DNA of 64,000 bases, taken from Cellulomonas sp. Root485 (GTDB lineage Bacteria > Actinomycetota > Actinomycetes > Actinomycetales > Cellulomonadaceae). Positions 8,036 through 17,795 of the stretch are shown in pieces. Position 1 is the stretch's first letter, and each line of letters opens with the position of its first letter. The translations under genes were made by a program, and so were the position numbers. The notes under the pieces were generated by a model. The model was not told where the DNA came from. It saw nothing but the letters and a program-made list of their open reading frames with translations, and did not search any database. The DNA is taken from positions 62,001-126,000 of the forward strand of contig NZ_LMFC01000004.1 in the NCBI RefSeq assembly GCF_001426705.1, given 5' to 3'.

Positions 8036-9873
8036 GTAATCCACCGATCGACCGCCGCTTCTTCGCGACGCGTCGGGGCATCACACTTCGCCGCTGGCGG
8101 CTACAAAACTTCAAGTCCGTCCGTCACGCCGAGGTTGAGCTTCGTCCGCTGACTGTCGTCGTCGGCGCGAATAGCGCGGGAAAGAGCACGCTCCTCCAAA
8201 GCATCCGCGCTGCGAGCCAGGCAACCGGTACCACGGGTTATCTCTACCCGCTCAATGGTCGCGGGGTCCGACTCGGTAGCGTCGCCGAGGTGAAGTATCG
8301 GGGGCCCGGCAACGACGATGAGCCGCTGATTATCGGCGCCGACTTCGAGATCCGGGCCCCGCGAGGCTCCTACCAGGACAGCAAGGCTCTGGCTCCAGTA
8401 CAGGCAGCGCCCGTGCTCGCGACTCTGTCGTGGGAGGTCAAGCTCGGCGAGTCTTCGCAACAGAAGGGAATCGCCAAGATCGAACGACTCAACGTCGACC
8501 TGAAGCCTGAGGACCCTGGAACGCTCGCCACGAACGTCCCCCGCCTGGACCGAGCATGGGTGCTCGCCATCGCAGATGACGACGCCGAGGATCTTGTACC
8601 GCTCGACGAGAGCGACGATGCCGGTTCCATTCCGCACTACTTCTCGGGACAGTTCGCCGGGGCCAACGGCAACCTGCTGGAAGTCGTCGACATACTTGTC
8701 ACTGGAGGATTCCCACTCGAGTCCTCGGTGATGCGCCCTCGCGCCGACGTCCTGTTCGAGACCTGGCGCGACATGCTCCTTCGCCGCTCTATGCACGAGC
8801 GAGATGAGATCGAGCAAGACCTCCTCACCGAGATCAATGCGATCGACGAGGTGAGCCGTGATCTGCTCGCAGTTCATGCTGCCTCAGTCCTAGCGAAGGC
8901 CGAGTACGCCGACGCGGCGCGTTTTGAGCTGAGTTCCAAGGCTCCTGATACGCGCTCCAAGATCGACCTCAATATCGCGTCGTCCGAGACATTCCGCGAC
9001 GCGATCATCGAGGGGGTGACCAGGAACGGAGTTCAGGGCGAGGTCCCATTCCCCCACCGCCTGGATGACCTGGGCAGGGCCTCGAATCTCGCGTCCTCCT
9101 ATCTCAGTACGGGGATTCGGTACCTCGGCCCGCTTCGCGAAGAGCCGAGGGCGGCATACCCCGACTCGCCCGAAGGTGACGACACCTACGTCGGTCCGAG
9201 GGGCGAGTTCACCGCCTCCGTGCTGCAACGCCACGGCGACCGAAGAGTCAGCGTCCCGACTCCGCAAGACGACGGAACGATCAAGACGCCGCGCCGCCCG
9301 ATCCAGCTCATGACGGCGGTGAGCCGCTGGGCCAAGTACCTCGATATCGGTGAGAGTTTCTCCGTCTCTGACCAAGGCCGCTTCGGCATCCAGATGCAGG
9401 TACGGCAGAAGGATGTCGAGGGCGATCTTGACCTGACCAGCGTCGGCACTGGCGTCAGCCAGTTGCTACCGGTCATCGTCATGTGTGCACAGGCACCTGC
9501 CGGCTCGCTGCTCCTCATCGAACAGCCCGAGTTGCACCTGAACCCGCGGGTTCAGCAGCGGTTGGCCGACTTCCTGTTGGCGATCGCGCAGAGCGGGCGG
9601 CATCTCCTCGTCGAGACTCATAGCGAGTACCTCATCTCGCGGTTGCGCCGACGCGTGGCGGAGGACGAGAAGGACAGCCTCCAAGACACGATTGGCATTT
9701 ACTTCGCCAAGCGCGTCGAGGGCGCGACCACCTACGAGCTCGTGGAGCAGAACGAGTACGGCGGCATTGACGAGTGGCCGGAGAGCTTCTTCGACCAGGC
9801 CACTGAGGAGGAGCACGCGATTCTCTCTGCGGCGGTAAAGAAGCGCCGTGCCAAGGCCTCGAAGGCCGAGTAG
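8032..9873 (+). CDS. ABC-type/OLD-like ATPase with DUF3696-like C-terminus
   Basis: Protein of 613 residues of the AAA_15/AAA_21 class. The N-terminus is LRRWRLQNFKSVRHAEVELRPLTVVVGANSAGKSTLL, with Walker A at residues 44-52. The conserved C-terminal part has the TSVGTGVSQLLPV signature-like segment, Walker B LLLIEQPELHLNP (about 493-505) and the H-loop segment LLVETHSEYLISRLRRR (about 522-538). It ends with the DUF3696-type tail ESFFDQ. There is no TOPRIM nuclease domain, so an effector must be supplied by another protein. ATPases of this group power many defence and conflict systems. It ends the cassette, 90 bp before hsdM. A DNA repair or maintenance role cannot be excluded. Confidence 0.85.
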   Translation: MSNPPIDRRFFATRRGITLRRWRLQNFKSVRHAEVELRPLTVVVGANSAGKSTLLQSIRAASQATGTTGYLYPLNGRGVRLGSVAEVKYRGPGNDDEPLIIGADFEIRAPRGSYQDSKALAPVQAAPVLATLSWEVKLGESSQQKGIAKIERLNVDLKPEDPGTLATNVPRLDRAWVLAIADDDAEDLVPLDESDDAGSIPHYFSGQFAGANGNLLEVVDILVTGGFPLESSVMRPRADVLFETWRDMLLRRSMHERDEIEQDLLTEINAIDEVSRDLLAVHAASVLAKAEYADAARFELSSKAPDTRSKIDLNIASSETFRDAIIEGVTRNGVQGEVPFPHRLDDLGRASNLASSYLSTGIRYLGPLREEPRAAYPDSPEGDDTYVGPRGEFTASVLQRHGDRRVSVPTPQDDGTIKTPRRPIQLMTAVSRWAKYLDIGESFSVSDQGRFGIQMQVRQKDVEGDLDLTSVGTGVSQLLPVIVMCAQAPAGSLLLIEQPELHLNPRVQQRLADFLLAIAQSGRHLLVETHSEYLISRLRRRVAEDEKDSLQDTIGIYFAKRVEGATTYELVEQNEYGGIDEWPESFFDQATEEEHAILSAAVKKRRAKASKAE

Positions 9874-9963
9874 CCGGAGCCCTTTACATCGGCACCGCCA
9901 AGCCGGATTGGTCTTGGTGTCAGGCCGAGAGGTATTGACGACAACGACGAAGGGAGGCGCCGC

Positions 9964-11529
9964 ATGGCACGAGTAGCACGCAAGATCGAGACCAAGACCC
10001 TGGAGCAGAAGCTCTGGGATGCCGCCGACGCCCTGCGAGGGAACCAGGAGCCGAGCGAGTATAAGCATGTCGTGCTCGGCCTGGTGTTCCTCAAGTACAT
10101 CTCCGACCGGTTCGAGGGGCGGCGCAAGGAGATCGAAGCGGAGCTCGCTGCCGACGGCCTCAAGCCTGAACAAATTGAGCGCCTGGTCGAGGACCGTGAC
10201 GAATACACCAGCCACTCAGTGTTCTGGGTCCCTGCCGCTGCCAGGTGGAGCATCATCCAGAAGTCTGCCAAGCAGCCTGAGATCGGCGAGTCCATCGATA
10301 ATGCGATGGACCTCATCGAGCGCGAGAATCCGAAGCTGCGCGGCGTGCTGCCGCGCAACTATGGCCGGGAGGACCTCGACAAGGGCCGCCTCGGCCAGCT
10401 CGTCGACATCATCGGCTCGATCGGATTCACCCGAAGCGATGATCACGGCTCCGACGACGTGCTCGGCCGCGTGTACGAGTACTTCCTCGGCCAGTTCGCG
10501 GGCAAGGAGACCGGCAAGGACGCTGGCGCGTTCTACACGCCGCGCTCTGTCGTCAGGACACTCGTCGAAATGCTGGAGCCCTACCACGGCCGCGTGTACG
10601 ACCCTGCCTGTGGCTCAGGCGGCATGTTCGTCCAGTCCGCCGAGTTCGTTCGGGCGCACGGCGGCAAGCGCAACGACATCTCCGTCTACGGCCAGGAGTT
10701 CACCGCAACCACGTGGAAGCTCGCGAAGATGAACCTCGCCCTGCGCGGCATCGATGCTGACCTCGGCGACAAGTCGGCCGACTCGTTCACCCAGGACCTG
10801 CACCCGGACCTCCGGGCCGACTTCGTGCTCGCCAACCCGCCGTTCAACGTCAGTGACTGGTGGAACGCCAAGCTCGCCGACGACCCCCGCTGGAAGTACG
10901 GCACACCGCCAGAGGGCAACGCGAACTTCGCCTGGGTCCAGCACTTCCTGTATCACCTCAGCCCGCGCGGCACTGCCGGTTTCGTCCTCGCGAACGGCTC
11001 GCTCAGCTCGAAGAGCAGCGGCGAGGGCGAAATCCGCCGCAAGCTCGTCGAAGCCGACCTCGTCGACTGCATCGTCGCGATGCCCGACAAGCTCTTCTTC
11101 AACACCGCGATCCCCGTCTCGCTCTGGTTCGTCAGCAAGGACCGACACGGCAATGGCCACCGCAAGCGCGAGGGCGAGGTGCTCTTCATCGATGCCCGCA
11201 AGCTCGGCACGATGGCCAGCCGCCGCCTCCGCGAGCTCACGGACAGCGAGATCCAGCAGATCGCCGGGACGTATCACGCCTGGCGGAACGTCGATGGCGA
11301 GTACGACGACATCCCCGGCTTCGCGAAGGCTGCCAGCTTCGCCGAGATCGAGCAGCACGATTTCGTCCTCACCCCCGGCCGCTACGTCGGCACCGAAGAG
11401 CCCGAAGCTGACGACGAGCCGACCGGCGAGAAGATCGCTCGACTTACTGCGGACCTCTTCGCCGAGTTCGACCGCGGCCGCGAGCTCGAAGCCGAAGTCC
11501 GTCGGCGGTTGGGAGAGCACGTCGAATGA
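9964..11529 (+). CDS. hsdM: Type I restriction-modification methyltransferase HsdM
   Basis: DNA N6-adenine methyltransferase subunit of a type I restriction complex (HsdM2S methylates, HsdR2M2S restricts). It has 521 residues, a normal length. The N-terminal HsdM_N domain ([35 protein letters not shown]) precedes the Rossmann domain with the SAM-binding motif [10 protein letters not shown] (residues about 213-222) and the catalytic NPPF (291-294). A GGGAGG site lies just upstream of ATG 9964. The gene overlaps hsdS by 4 bp. It is fully open and should be functional. Confidence 0.95.
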   Translation: MARVARKIETKTLEQKLWDAADALRGNQEPSEYKHVVLGLVFLKYISDRFEGRRKEIEAELAADGLKPEQIERLVEDRDEYTSHSVFWVPAAARWSIIQKSAKQPEIGESIDNAMDLIERENPKLRGVLPRNYGREDLDKGRLGQLVDIIGSIGFTRSDDHGSDDVLGRVYEYFLGQFAGKETGKDAGAFYTPRSVVRTLVEMLEPYHGRVYDPACGSGGMFVQSAEFVRAHGGKRNDISVYGQEFTATTWKLAKMNLALRGIDADLGDKSADSFTQDLHPDLRADFVLANPPFNVSDWWNAKLADDPRWKYGTPPEGNANFAWVQHFLYHLSPRGTAGFVLANGSLSSKSSGEGEIRRKLVEADLVDCIVAMPDKLFFNTAIPVSLWFVSKDRHGNGHRKREGEVLFIDARKLGTMASRRLRELTDSEIQQIAGTYHAWRNVDGEYDDIPGFAKAASFAEIEQHDFVLTPGRYVGTEEPEADDEPTGEKIARLTADLFAEFDRGRELEAEVRRRLGEHVE

Positions 11530-12686
11530 CGACGCTTACCGACTATGCGACCATAAACGGAACGTCAGTTCCGACTTCCCGAATGGGTTTAGACCCCGTT
11601 CGCGTCTTTAGTATCCCTTCCTACGACAACTCACGCACACCCGAGGTCTCGATTCCCACCGAGATCGGTTCGAGCAAGTCCAGAGTGGACTCACCGTGCG
11701 TGCTGGTTTCGAAGCTCAACCCACGCATCCCACGGATATGGCTCGTCGAGGATCCGGATGCTCGCACTTACTGCTCACCGGAGTTCCTACAGGTCGTCCC
11801 CAAGAACGCTGACCTTCAGCTGCGGTACCTCTACTACTTGATGTGGGCGAACGCATCGGCGATCGAGCGGTCGGTCAAGGGCACTACGGGCAGCCATCAG
11901 CGGGTCGGGCGCGACGACGTGCTTCGTCTCGACGTCTTCGTGCCACCTCTCCCAGAGCAGAAGGCGATCGCCACCACCCTCGGCGCCCTCGACGACAAGA
12001 TCGAGTCGAATCGGCGTGCAAGCAATCTTGAACGGAAGCTTGCGATCGCGACTCTCTCCGTCGGCCCTGAGCGTATCCGGGTCGGCCGCATTGCCAGCCT
12101 GAGCAAAGGGTTGTCGTACAAGGGTGCAGGTCTTGACGACGGCTCATCAGCGGGAGCACAGCCGATGCTCAATCTGGCGAACTTCACCACGACTGGTGCG
12201 CTCAAGGCGGCTGGGATGAAGTACTACACCGGCGACTTTAGGCCCAAGCACCGGCTCGCGACCTGGGATCTCGTTACAGCAAATACGGACCTGACACAGC
12301 AGCGCGAGATTCTCGGGCGCGGGCTTCTCGTCCCGCCGACGCTCGATGGCGCCCTGCACACGCATCACACATCAAAGGTGCAGTTCTTCGACCATGAGGA
12401 ACTCGCCCTGGTCCTGTGGGCCCAGATCCAATCTCCGGCGTTTCGCGAGCGTGCGAAGGGTTTCGCGACGGGGACGACGGTGACCGCGCTTCCCGCGGAG
12501 GCGATCCTCGACTTCGAAATCAGCGTCCCCGCCGACCTCGATCGGTCGCTCGACCGGTCGCGTGCACTAATCGAGCACAGCTGGCACTTGGAGGCCGAGA
12601 CGGCGCGACTCGTGCAGACGCGTGATGCCCTCCTCCCGGAGCTCCTCTCCGGTCGCATTCGCGTGCTCCCGGAGGTGCCCGCGTGA
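11526..12686 (+). CDS. hsdS: Type I specificity subunit HsdS
   Basis: Sequence-specificity subunit of 386 residues, starting at ATG 11526 in an ATGA overlap with hsdM. Two target-recognition domains are separated by the conserved region [26 protein letters not shown] (about residues 138-163). The C-terminus ends with the matching conserved helix [18 protein letters not shown]. Each half-site recognition domain specifies part of a bipartite target, which cannot be predicted from sequence alone. The base composition is slightly lower in GC than hsdM, as is common for this fast-evolving subunit. Confidence 0.9.
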   Translation: MTTLTDYATINGTSVPTSRMGLDPVRVFSIPSYDNSRTPEVSIPTEIGSSKSRVDSPCVLVSKLNPRIPRIWLVEDPDARTYCSPEFLQVVPKNADLQLRYLYYLMWANASAIERSVKGTTGSHQRVGRDDVLRLDVFVPPLPEQKAIATTLGALDDKIESNRRASNLERKLAIATLSVGPERIRVGRIASLSKGLSYKGAGLDDGSSAGAQPMLNLANFTTTGALKAAGMKYYTGDFRPKHRLATWDLVTANTDLTQQREILGRGLLVPPTLDGALHTHHTSKVQFFDHEELALVLWAQIQSPAFRERAKGFATGTTVTALPAEAILDFEISVPADLDRSLDRSRALIEHSWHLEAETARLVQTRDALLPELLSGRIRVLPEVPA

Positions 12687-12883
12687 GTGTGCTCGACTCC
12701 GCCTGGGCGATCGGTCGACTACGCAGTGCTTTCGCCGACGCGTCCGGCAAAGACATTAGGTACAAGCGAGAGCCTGATGAGAACCCCGAGGGCATCGACG
12801 AGAAGACCGGTCGGGAGTACCTGGCCACCCTGAGCGTCCTCGCCCGATGGGTGGATGACAAGGAGGTCGAGACATCGCCGTGA
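12683..12883 (+). CDS. 66-residue protein between hsdS and hsdR
   Basis: GTG 12683 overlaps the hsdS stop by 4 bp, and the gene's own stop overlaps the GTG of hsdR by 4 bp, so it is translated as part of the hsd operon. It has 66 residues and is acidic and charged (DASGKDIRYKREPDENPEGIDEKTGREYLATLSVLARWVDDKEVE), without a membrane segment. Function is unknown. Tight coupling on both sides argues that it is a real gene and may be an accessory or regulatory subunit of this restriction complex. It could also be an uncharacterised spacer gene. Confidence 0.7.
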   Translation: MSVLDSAWAIGRLRSAFADASGKDIRYKREPDENPEGIDEKTGREYLATLSVLARWVDDKEVETSP

Positions 12884-15800
12884 GCAGCTTCAACGAATCC
12901 ATCGTCGAGCAAGCCGCACTGGAGTGGCTCGCCGACCTCGGCTACCTGACCCTCTACGGGCCTAACATCGCGCCAGGCGGCGACGGTCCTCAGCTTCGCG
13001 ACTCGTTCGCCGATGTCGTGCTCATCGACCGCTTCCTGCCAACGGTACGTGGGCTGAACCCTGGGCTCGACAATGCTGTCATCGATCAGGCGATCAAGCG
13101 TCTGCTCCGCCCTGAGTCGCAGAACCCAATCGACGAGAACTACCGCATCCACCAGTTCCTTGTGGGCGGCGTGCCGGTCGAGCACCGCGGTGCGGATGGT
13201 CAGACACGGACGATCCGCGTGAAGCTCATCGAATTCGATGCCCCCGAGATGAACGACTGGGTTGCGGTCAACCAGTTCACCGTCACAAAGGACGGCAAGA
13301 AGCGCCGTCTCGACGTCGTCGTCTTTGTCAATGGTCTTCCGCTTGCCCTCTTCGAGCTGAAGAACCCGGCCGACGAGAACGCGGACATGCGGGGGGCCTG
13401 GAACCAAATCCAGACCTACCGCCACGACATCGCTCCCATCTTTGACTTCAACGTCATGACAGTGATTTCCGACGGCGTCCCCAGCGCCGCGATGAGCTCC
13501 TTTACTGGCGCTTTCGAGCACTACGCCCCGTGGAAGACGATCGATGGCCGCGATGTCGTCAGCGACCGGCCCTCCCTCGAAGTACTCATCCGTGGGGTGT
13601 TCGAGCCGGCGCGGTTCCTCGACATCCTTCGCAACTTCGTCGTCTTTAGCGATGAGACGGTCACCGACAAGGCGACCGGCCAGCCGATTCGATCCCTCAT
13701 TAAGCGCGTCGCGAAGTACCACCAGTACTGGGCGGTAAACACTGCAGTGGAGTCGACCGCGAAGGCCGCGAGCCCCGAAGGTGACAAGCGCGGCGGCGTC
13801 GTCTGGCACACCCAGGGCTCCGGCAAGAGCTTCGAGATGGTGTTCTACGCAGCGAAGATCATGCGCGACCCGCGCATGGAGAACCCAACGCTCGTCTTCA
13901 TTACCGACCGCAACGACCTCGACGATCAGTTGTTTGGCGAGGCGTTTGCGCCAGCGACGATCCTCCCCGAGAGGCCAGTGCAAGCGGAGAATCGCACTCA
14001 CCTGCGCGAGCTGCTCAAACGGGCTTCCGGCGGCATCATCTTCACGACCTTGCAGAAGTTCGGCCCTGAGGAGCGTGGCGACACCAACCCCGTTCTCACG
14101 GACCGCCGCAACGTGATCGTCGTCGCGGACGAGGCGCACCGTTCGCAGTACGGGTTCGGTGAGACCCTCGACTCCGAAGGCCGGCTCAAGGCCGGCCTCG
14201 CCAAGCACATGCGGGACGCACTCCCCGGCGCAACGTGCCTCGGCTTCACGGGCACGCCGATCGAGACGACCGACAAGTCAACCCGGGCCGTCTTCGGTGA
14301 CTACATCGACATCTATGACCTCACCCGCGCGGTGGAGGACGGCGCGACGGTCAAGATCTTCTACGAGCCCAAGCTCGTTAAGGTCGGGCTGAGTGACTCG
14401 GTTCACGGCGCGCTCGACGAACTCGCCGACGAGATCACCGAGCAGGTTGAAGACACCGCTGCGTCGGCGGCGAAGTCACGTTGGGCGCGGCTCGAAGCGA
14501 TCGTCGGAGCGGAGGAGCGACTCGACCTCGTTGCCCAAGAGATCGTCGAGCACTGGGAGAAGCGGCGCGAGTCGCTGATCGGCAAGGGCATGATCGTCGC
14601 GATGAGCCGCCGCATCGCGGTCAAGCTCTACGAGAAGATCGTCGCCCTCCGACCCGACTGGCACACCGACGACCACCGCACGGGCAAGATCAAGGTCGTC
14701 ATGACCGGCTCGGCATCCGACCCGCAGGAGTACCAGCCGCACCTGCACGACAAGACGACGCGCAAGGAGATCCAGCTCCGGGCGAAGAACCCCGACGACG
14801 AGCTGGAACTCGTGATCGTCCGCGACATGTGGCTCACCGGCTTCGACGCGCCCGCGATGCACACGATGTACGTCGACAAGACGATGCAGGGTGCGGGGCT
14901 GATGCAGGCCATCGCTCGCGTCAACCGGACCTTCCGCGACAAGCCCGGTGGCTTGATCGTCGACCTGATCGGTGTGTACGCCAGCCTGCAAGAGGCTCTC
15001 ACGGTCTACTCGCCGACCGACCGCGACCAGGCCGGCGTGCCCATCGACGAGATGGTCGCCGTCATGCTCGAGAAGCACGACATTATTAGCGGGCTGCTCC
15101 ACGGGGTCACGTTCGACTCCTCTCCCGACCTGCCCGCATCTGACCGGCTCGCGCAGTATGCGAAGGTCCTCGACTTCGTCATGGCCGACCCGGACCGGAC
15201 GAAGCGCTATAACGACCAGGTGCTCGCACTCGCCAAGGCGTTCGCGCTCTGCGGCGCCCGGGACGAGGCGGACGCGATCCGCAATGACGTCAGGCTGTTC
15301 GTCGACGTGCGCGCCGCGATCTTGAAGGTTCTGAACCCGGACTCCGGGCGGAGCGGCTCCGGCGCGGTCGACGTCGACACCGCCATCGGCCAGTTGGTCA
15401 ACGAGGCAGTGCTAGGCGACCAAGTGATCGACATCTACAGCCTCGCCGGAGTCAACACGCCCGAGTTGTCGATCCTCTCGGATGAGTTCCTCGACGGACT
15501 AGTCCACAAGGACAAGCCGAACCTCCAGATCGGGCTGCTGCGCCGCCTGCTCGATGACCAGATCAAGACCGTCAAGCGCAGCAACGTCGTGCAGACCCGG
15601 AAATTCTCTGAGATGCTCGACGAGGCCGTCAACCGGTACAACAACCGGTCGCTCACCTCCGCCCAGATCATCACCGAGCTCGTCACGCTCGCGAAGCAGA
15701 TGCGTGACGACATGGAGCGGTACGCCGCCCTTGGCCTGCGTGAGGACGAGGTCGCCTTCTACGACGCCGTGACTCAGAACGAGTCGGCCGTCTTTGAGCT

Positions 15801-16029
15801 TGGCGACGAGACGCTCAAGGCCATCGCCCGCGACCTGGTGCGCACGATCCGCGATAACTGGACCATCGACTGGGACGTCAAGGAGAGCGTGCGCGCCAAG
15901 ATGCGATCGGCCGTCCGGCGCATCCTCGTCCGCTACGACTACCCGCCCGACGCCGAGTTTGAGGCGATCGAGTTTGTGATCGAGCAGGCCGAGCTCTTTG
16001 CTGCCAACGATGAGGATTTCTTGTCCTGA
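12880..16029 (+). CDS. hsdR: Type I restriction endonuclease subunit HsdR
   Basis: Motor and nuclease subunit of 1049 residues, the usual length. The N-terminal nuclease domain shows D145 and the ELK motif (LALFELKNP, E159-K161), the PD-(D/E)xK core. Helicase motifs follow: Walker A HTQGSGKS (310-317), DEAH (417-420), GFTGTPIE as motif III, and MQAIARVNR as motif VI near residue 677. GTG 12880 is coupled to the 66-residue gene upstream. All catalytic motifs are present, so it should cut non-methylated DNA after translocation. Confidence 0.95.
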   Translation: MSSFNESIVEQAALEWLADLGYLTLYGPNIAPGGDGPQLRDSFADVVLIDRFLPTVRGLNPGLDNAVIDQAIKRLLRPESQNPIDENYRIHQFLVGGVPVEHRGADGQTRTIRVKLIEFDAPEMNDWVAVNQFTVTKDGKKRRLDVVVFVNGLPLALFELKNPADENADMRGAWNQIQTYRHDIAPIFDFNVMTVISDGVPSAAMSSFTGAFEHYAPWKTIDGRDVVSDRPSLEVLIRGVFEPARFLDILRNFVVFSDETVTDKATGQPIRSLIKRVAKYHQYWAVNTAVESTAKAASPEGDKRGGVVWHTQGSGKSFEMVFYAAKIMRDPRMENPTLVFITDRNDLDDQLFGEAFAPATILPERPVQAENRTHLRELLKRASGGIIFTTLQKFGPEERGDTNPVLTDRRNVIVVADEAHRSQYGFGETLDSEGRLKAGLAKHMRDALPGATCLGFTGTPIETTDKSTRAVFGDYIDIYDLTRAVEDGATVKIFYEPKLVKVGLSDSVHGALDELADEITEQVEDTAASAAKSRWARLEAIVGAEERLDLVAQEIVEHWEKRRESLIGKGMIVAMSRRIAVKLYEKIVALRPDWHTDDHRTGKIKVVMTGSASDPQEYQPHLHDKTTRKEIQLRAKNPDDELELVIVRDMWLTGFDAPAMHTMYVDKTMQGAGLMQAIARVNRTFRDKPGGLIVDLIGVYASLQEALTVYSPTDRDQAGVPIDEMVAVMLEKHDIISGLLHGVTFDSSPDLPASDRLAQYAKVLDFVMADPDRTKRYNDQVLALAKAFALCGARDEADAIRNDVRLFVDVRAAILKVLNPDSGRSGSGAVDVDTAIGQLVNEAVLGDQVIDIYSLAGVNTPELSILSDEFLDGLVHKDKPNLQIGLLRRLLDDQIKTVKRSNVVQTRKFSEMLDEAVNRYNNRSLTSAQIITELVTLAKQMRDDMERYAALGLREDEVAFYDAVTQNESAVFELGDETLKAIARDLVRTIRDNWTIDWDVKESVRAKMRSAVRRILVRYDYPPDAEFEAIEFVIEQAELFAANDEDFLS

Positions 16030-16089
16030 GGTTTACATCCCCCTGTTCACGGCGGATTGATCTACGTGACACAGGAAGGAGGTAGTCCT

Positions 16090-17505
16090 TTGAACGAGAT
16101 CAAGTGCCCGCACTGCGGGACCGTTTTCACCATCGACGAGGCTGAATATGCAAGCCTCGTGCAGCAGGTGCGCACCGCGGAATTCGAAAAGGAGCTCCAC
16201 ACGCGGCTCGCCGAGGCCGAGAAGGCAAAGAAGGTCGAGATCGCGCTTGCGGAGGTGAAGGTCGCCCAGCAGGCGGAGCAGGCTGCCGCGCACAAGGACG
16301 CTGAGATTCAGCGTTTGAAGAACGAGATCGCGGGGGCCGGCAACGCCCAGGCTCTCGCGATTGCGAACGCCGCCGAGAAGGCCCAGAAGGCTCTCGGCGA
16401 CAAGGACGCCCAGATCGAACGCCTCAGGACTCAGCTCGAAGGGGCCGATACCGCCAAGGACCTCGCCGTCGCGAAGGTCGGCGAGGTTGCCCAGCGGACG
16501 GCTGCCCAGAAGGATGCTGAGATTCAGGGTTTGAAGACGGACCTCGCGCAGGCGGGCACGTCTCAGGAACTCGTCCTCACCAAGGCCGTTCAGGCCGTGC
16601 AGCAGAAGCTCGACGAAACCAAGCACAAGCTTGCCCTCAAGGAGTCCGAGCAGCAGGTGAAGGAGGCCTCCCTCAAGGTCTCCCACTCCAAGGAACTCGC
16701 CCTCAAGGATGACCTCATCGAGCGCCTCAGGGACATGAAGGCGAGGTTGTCGGTCAAGCTCCTCGGCGAGACCCTCGAACAGCACTGCCAGATCGAGTTC
16801 GACCGCATGCGATCGCTCGCCTTCCCGAACGCGAAATTCGGCAAGGACAACGACGCCTCCGGCGGGACCAAGGGTGACTACGTCTTCCGCGACTTCAACG
16901 ACGACGGTGTCGAGTACATCTCGATCATGTTCGAGATGAAGAACGAGGCCGACACGTCGTCGACCAAGAAGAAGAACACCGACTTCCTTGCGAAGCTTGA
17001 CAAGGACCGGCGCGACAAGGGCTGCGAGTACGCCGTGCTCGTGTCGATGCTCGAGGAGGACTCCGAGCTGTACACGGGCATCACCGACGTCTCGCACGAG
17101 TACCCGAGGATGTTCGTCGTCCGGCCGCAGTTCTTCCTCGCCATCATCGCCCTGCTCCGCAACGCGGCCCAGGAGACCATCGTGGTCAGGGCAGAGCTAG
17201 AGCAGGTCAAGAAGCAGAACATCGACATCACCGACTTCGAGGTCGAGCTCGAGGGATTCAAGACGGCGTTCGGCAAGAACTTCGACCTCGCGAAGCGGAG
17301 GTTCGATGCCGCGATCAAGGACATCGACGCCGCGATCGACCGCCTTCAGAAGGTCAAGGAGTCGCTCCTCGGCTCGGAGAACCACCTCCGGCTCGCCAAC
17401 GACAAGGCGACCGCCCTCACGGTCAAGAAGCTCACCCGGGGCAACGAGACGATGAAGGCCAAGTTTGCCGAGCTCGAGGCGCCGAGCGAGCCCAACGCGG
17501 CCTGA
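16090..17505 (+). CDS. DUF2130-family protein with coiled coil
   Basis: Protein of 471 residues. TTG 16090 is the best start because GGAAGGAGGT lies seven bases upstream and the translation then begins [13 protein letters not shown], matching the family start '[10 protein letters not shown]'. Layout: a CPHCG zinc-finger-like motif at the N-terminus, a long alanine/glutamate/lysine coiled coil (residues about 30-225), then the DUF2130 globular domain ([36 protein letters not shown] ... YAVLVSML), and another coiled coil at the end. The family often sits beside type I restriction genes. The [13 protein letters not shown] segment resembles a PD-(D/E)xK-like strand, though nuclease activity is not established. 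It follows hsdR by 60 bp and is likely co-transcribed. Confidence 0.85.
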   Translation: MNEIKCPHCGTVFTIDEAEYASLVQQVRTAEFEKELHTRLAEAEKAKKVEIALAEVKVAQQAEQAAAHKDAEIQRLKNEIAGAGNAQALAIANAAEKAQKALGDKDAQIERLRTQLEGADTAKDLAVAKVGEVAQRTAAQKDAEIQGLKTDLAQAGTSQELVLTKAVQAVQQKLDETKHKLALKESEQQVKEASLKVSHSKELALKDDLIERLRDMKARLSVKLLGETLEQHCQIEFDRMRSLAFPNAKFGKDNDASGGTKGDYVFRDFNDDGVEYISIMFEMKNEADTSSTKKKNTDFLAKLDKDRRDKGCEYAVLVSMLEEDSELYTGITDVSHEYPRMFVVRPQFFLAIIALLRNAAQETIVVRAELEQVKKQNIDITDFEVELEGFKTAFGKNFDLAKRRFDAAIKDIDAAIDRLQKVKESLLGSENHLRLANDKATALTVKKLTRGNETMKAKFAELEAPSEPNAA

Positions 17506-17542
17506 CGAACAACCAGCGGCTGCTCGCGTCGGTGCGGCGCCT

Positions 17543-17582
17543 GCCGTGCACGGCATCCACACGCTGGGATGCCGTGCACGGC
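17543..17582. terminator. 16-bp inverted repeat between convergent genes
   Basis: A perfect 16-bp inverted repeat, GCCGTGCACGGCATCC at 17543-17558 and its complement at 17567-17582, with an 8-base loop. It lies between the ends of the DUF2130 gene and the convergent mcrC gene. There is no clear T-run, but a stem this strong in the tail-to-tail gap of 290 bp would fit a bidirectional transcription end. It could instead be a binding site. Confidence 0.55.
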
Positions 17583-17795
17583 GCCGCGCGAGAGTGCAAC
17601 GAACGTGACTCGCTGGCATTGCGATCTGCTGCCTGCGCTGCGTCGAGTGCTCCGCTCGGCGGTCAAGCACCAGGCCGGTGCAGCCGAGCCTCGTCGGGCG
17701 CGGCGCGACGTTGGGCGAGTCCCGGCTCGGCAGCGTCGCGCCAGTAGCGAGACGATCGCCGACCTCGCAGCTCGTGACACCTCCCGGCGTCAGGC

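Noticed and set aside
17543..17582. CRISPR array
   Set aside because: Only a single inverted repeat is present. No repeat-spacer units or cas genes were found in the window.
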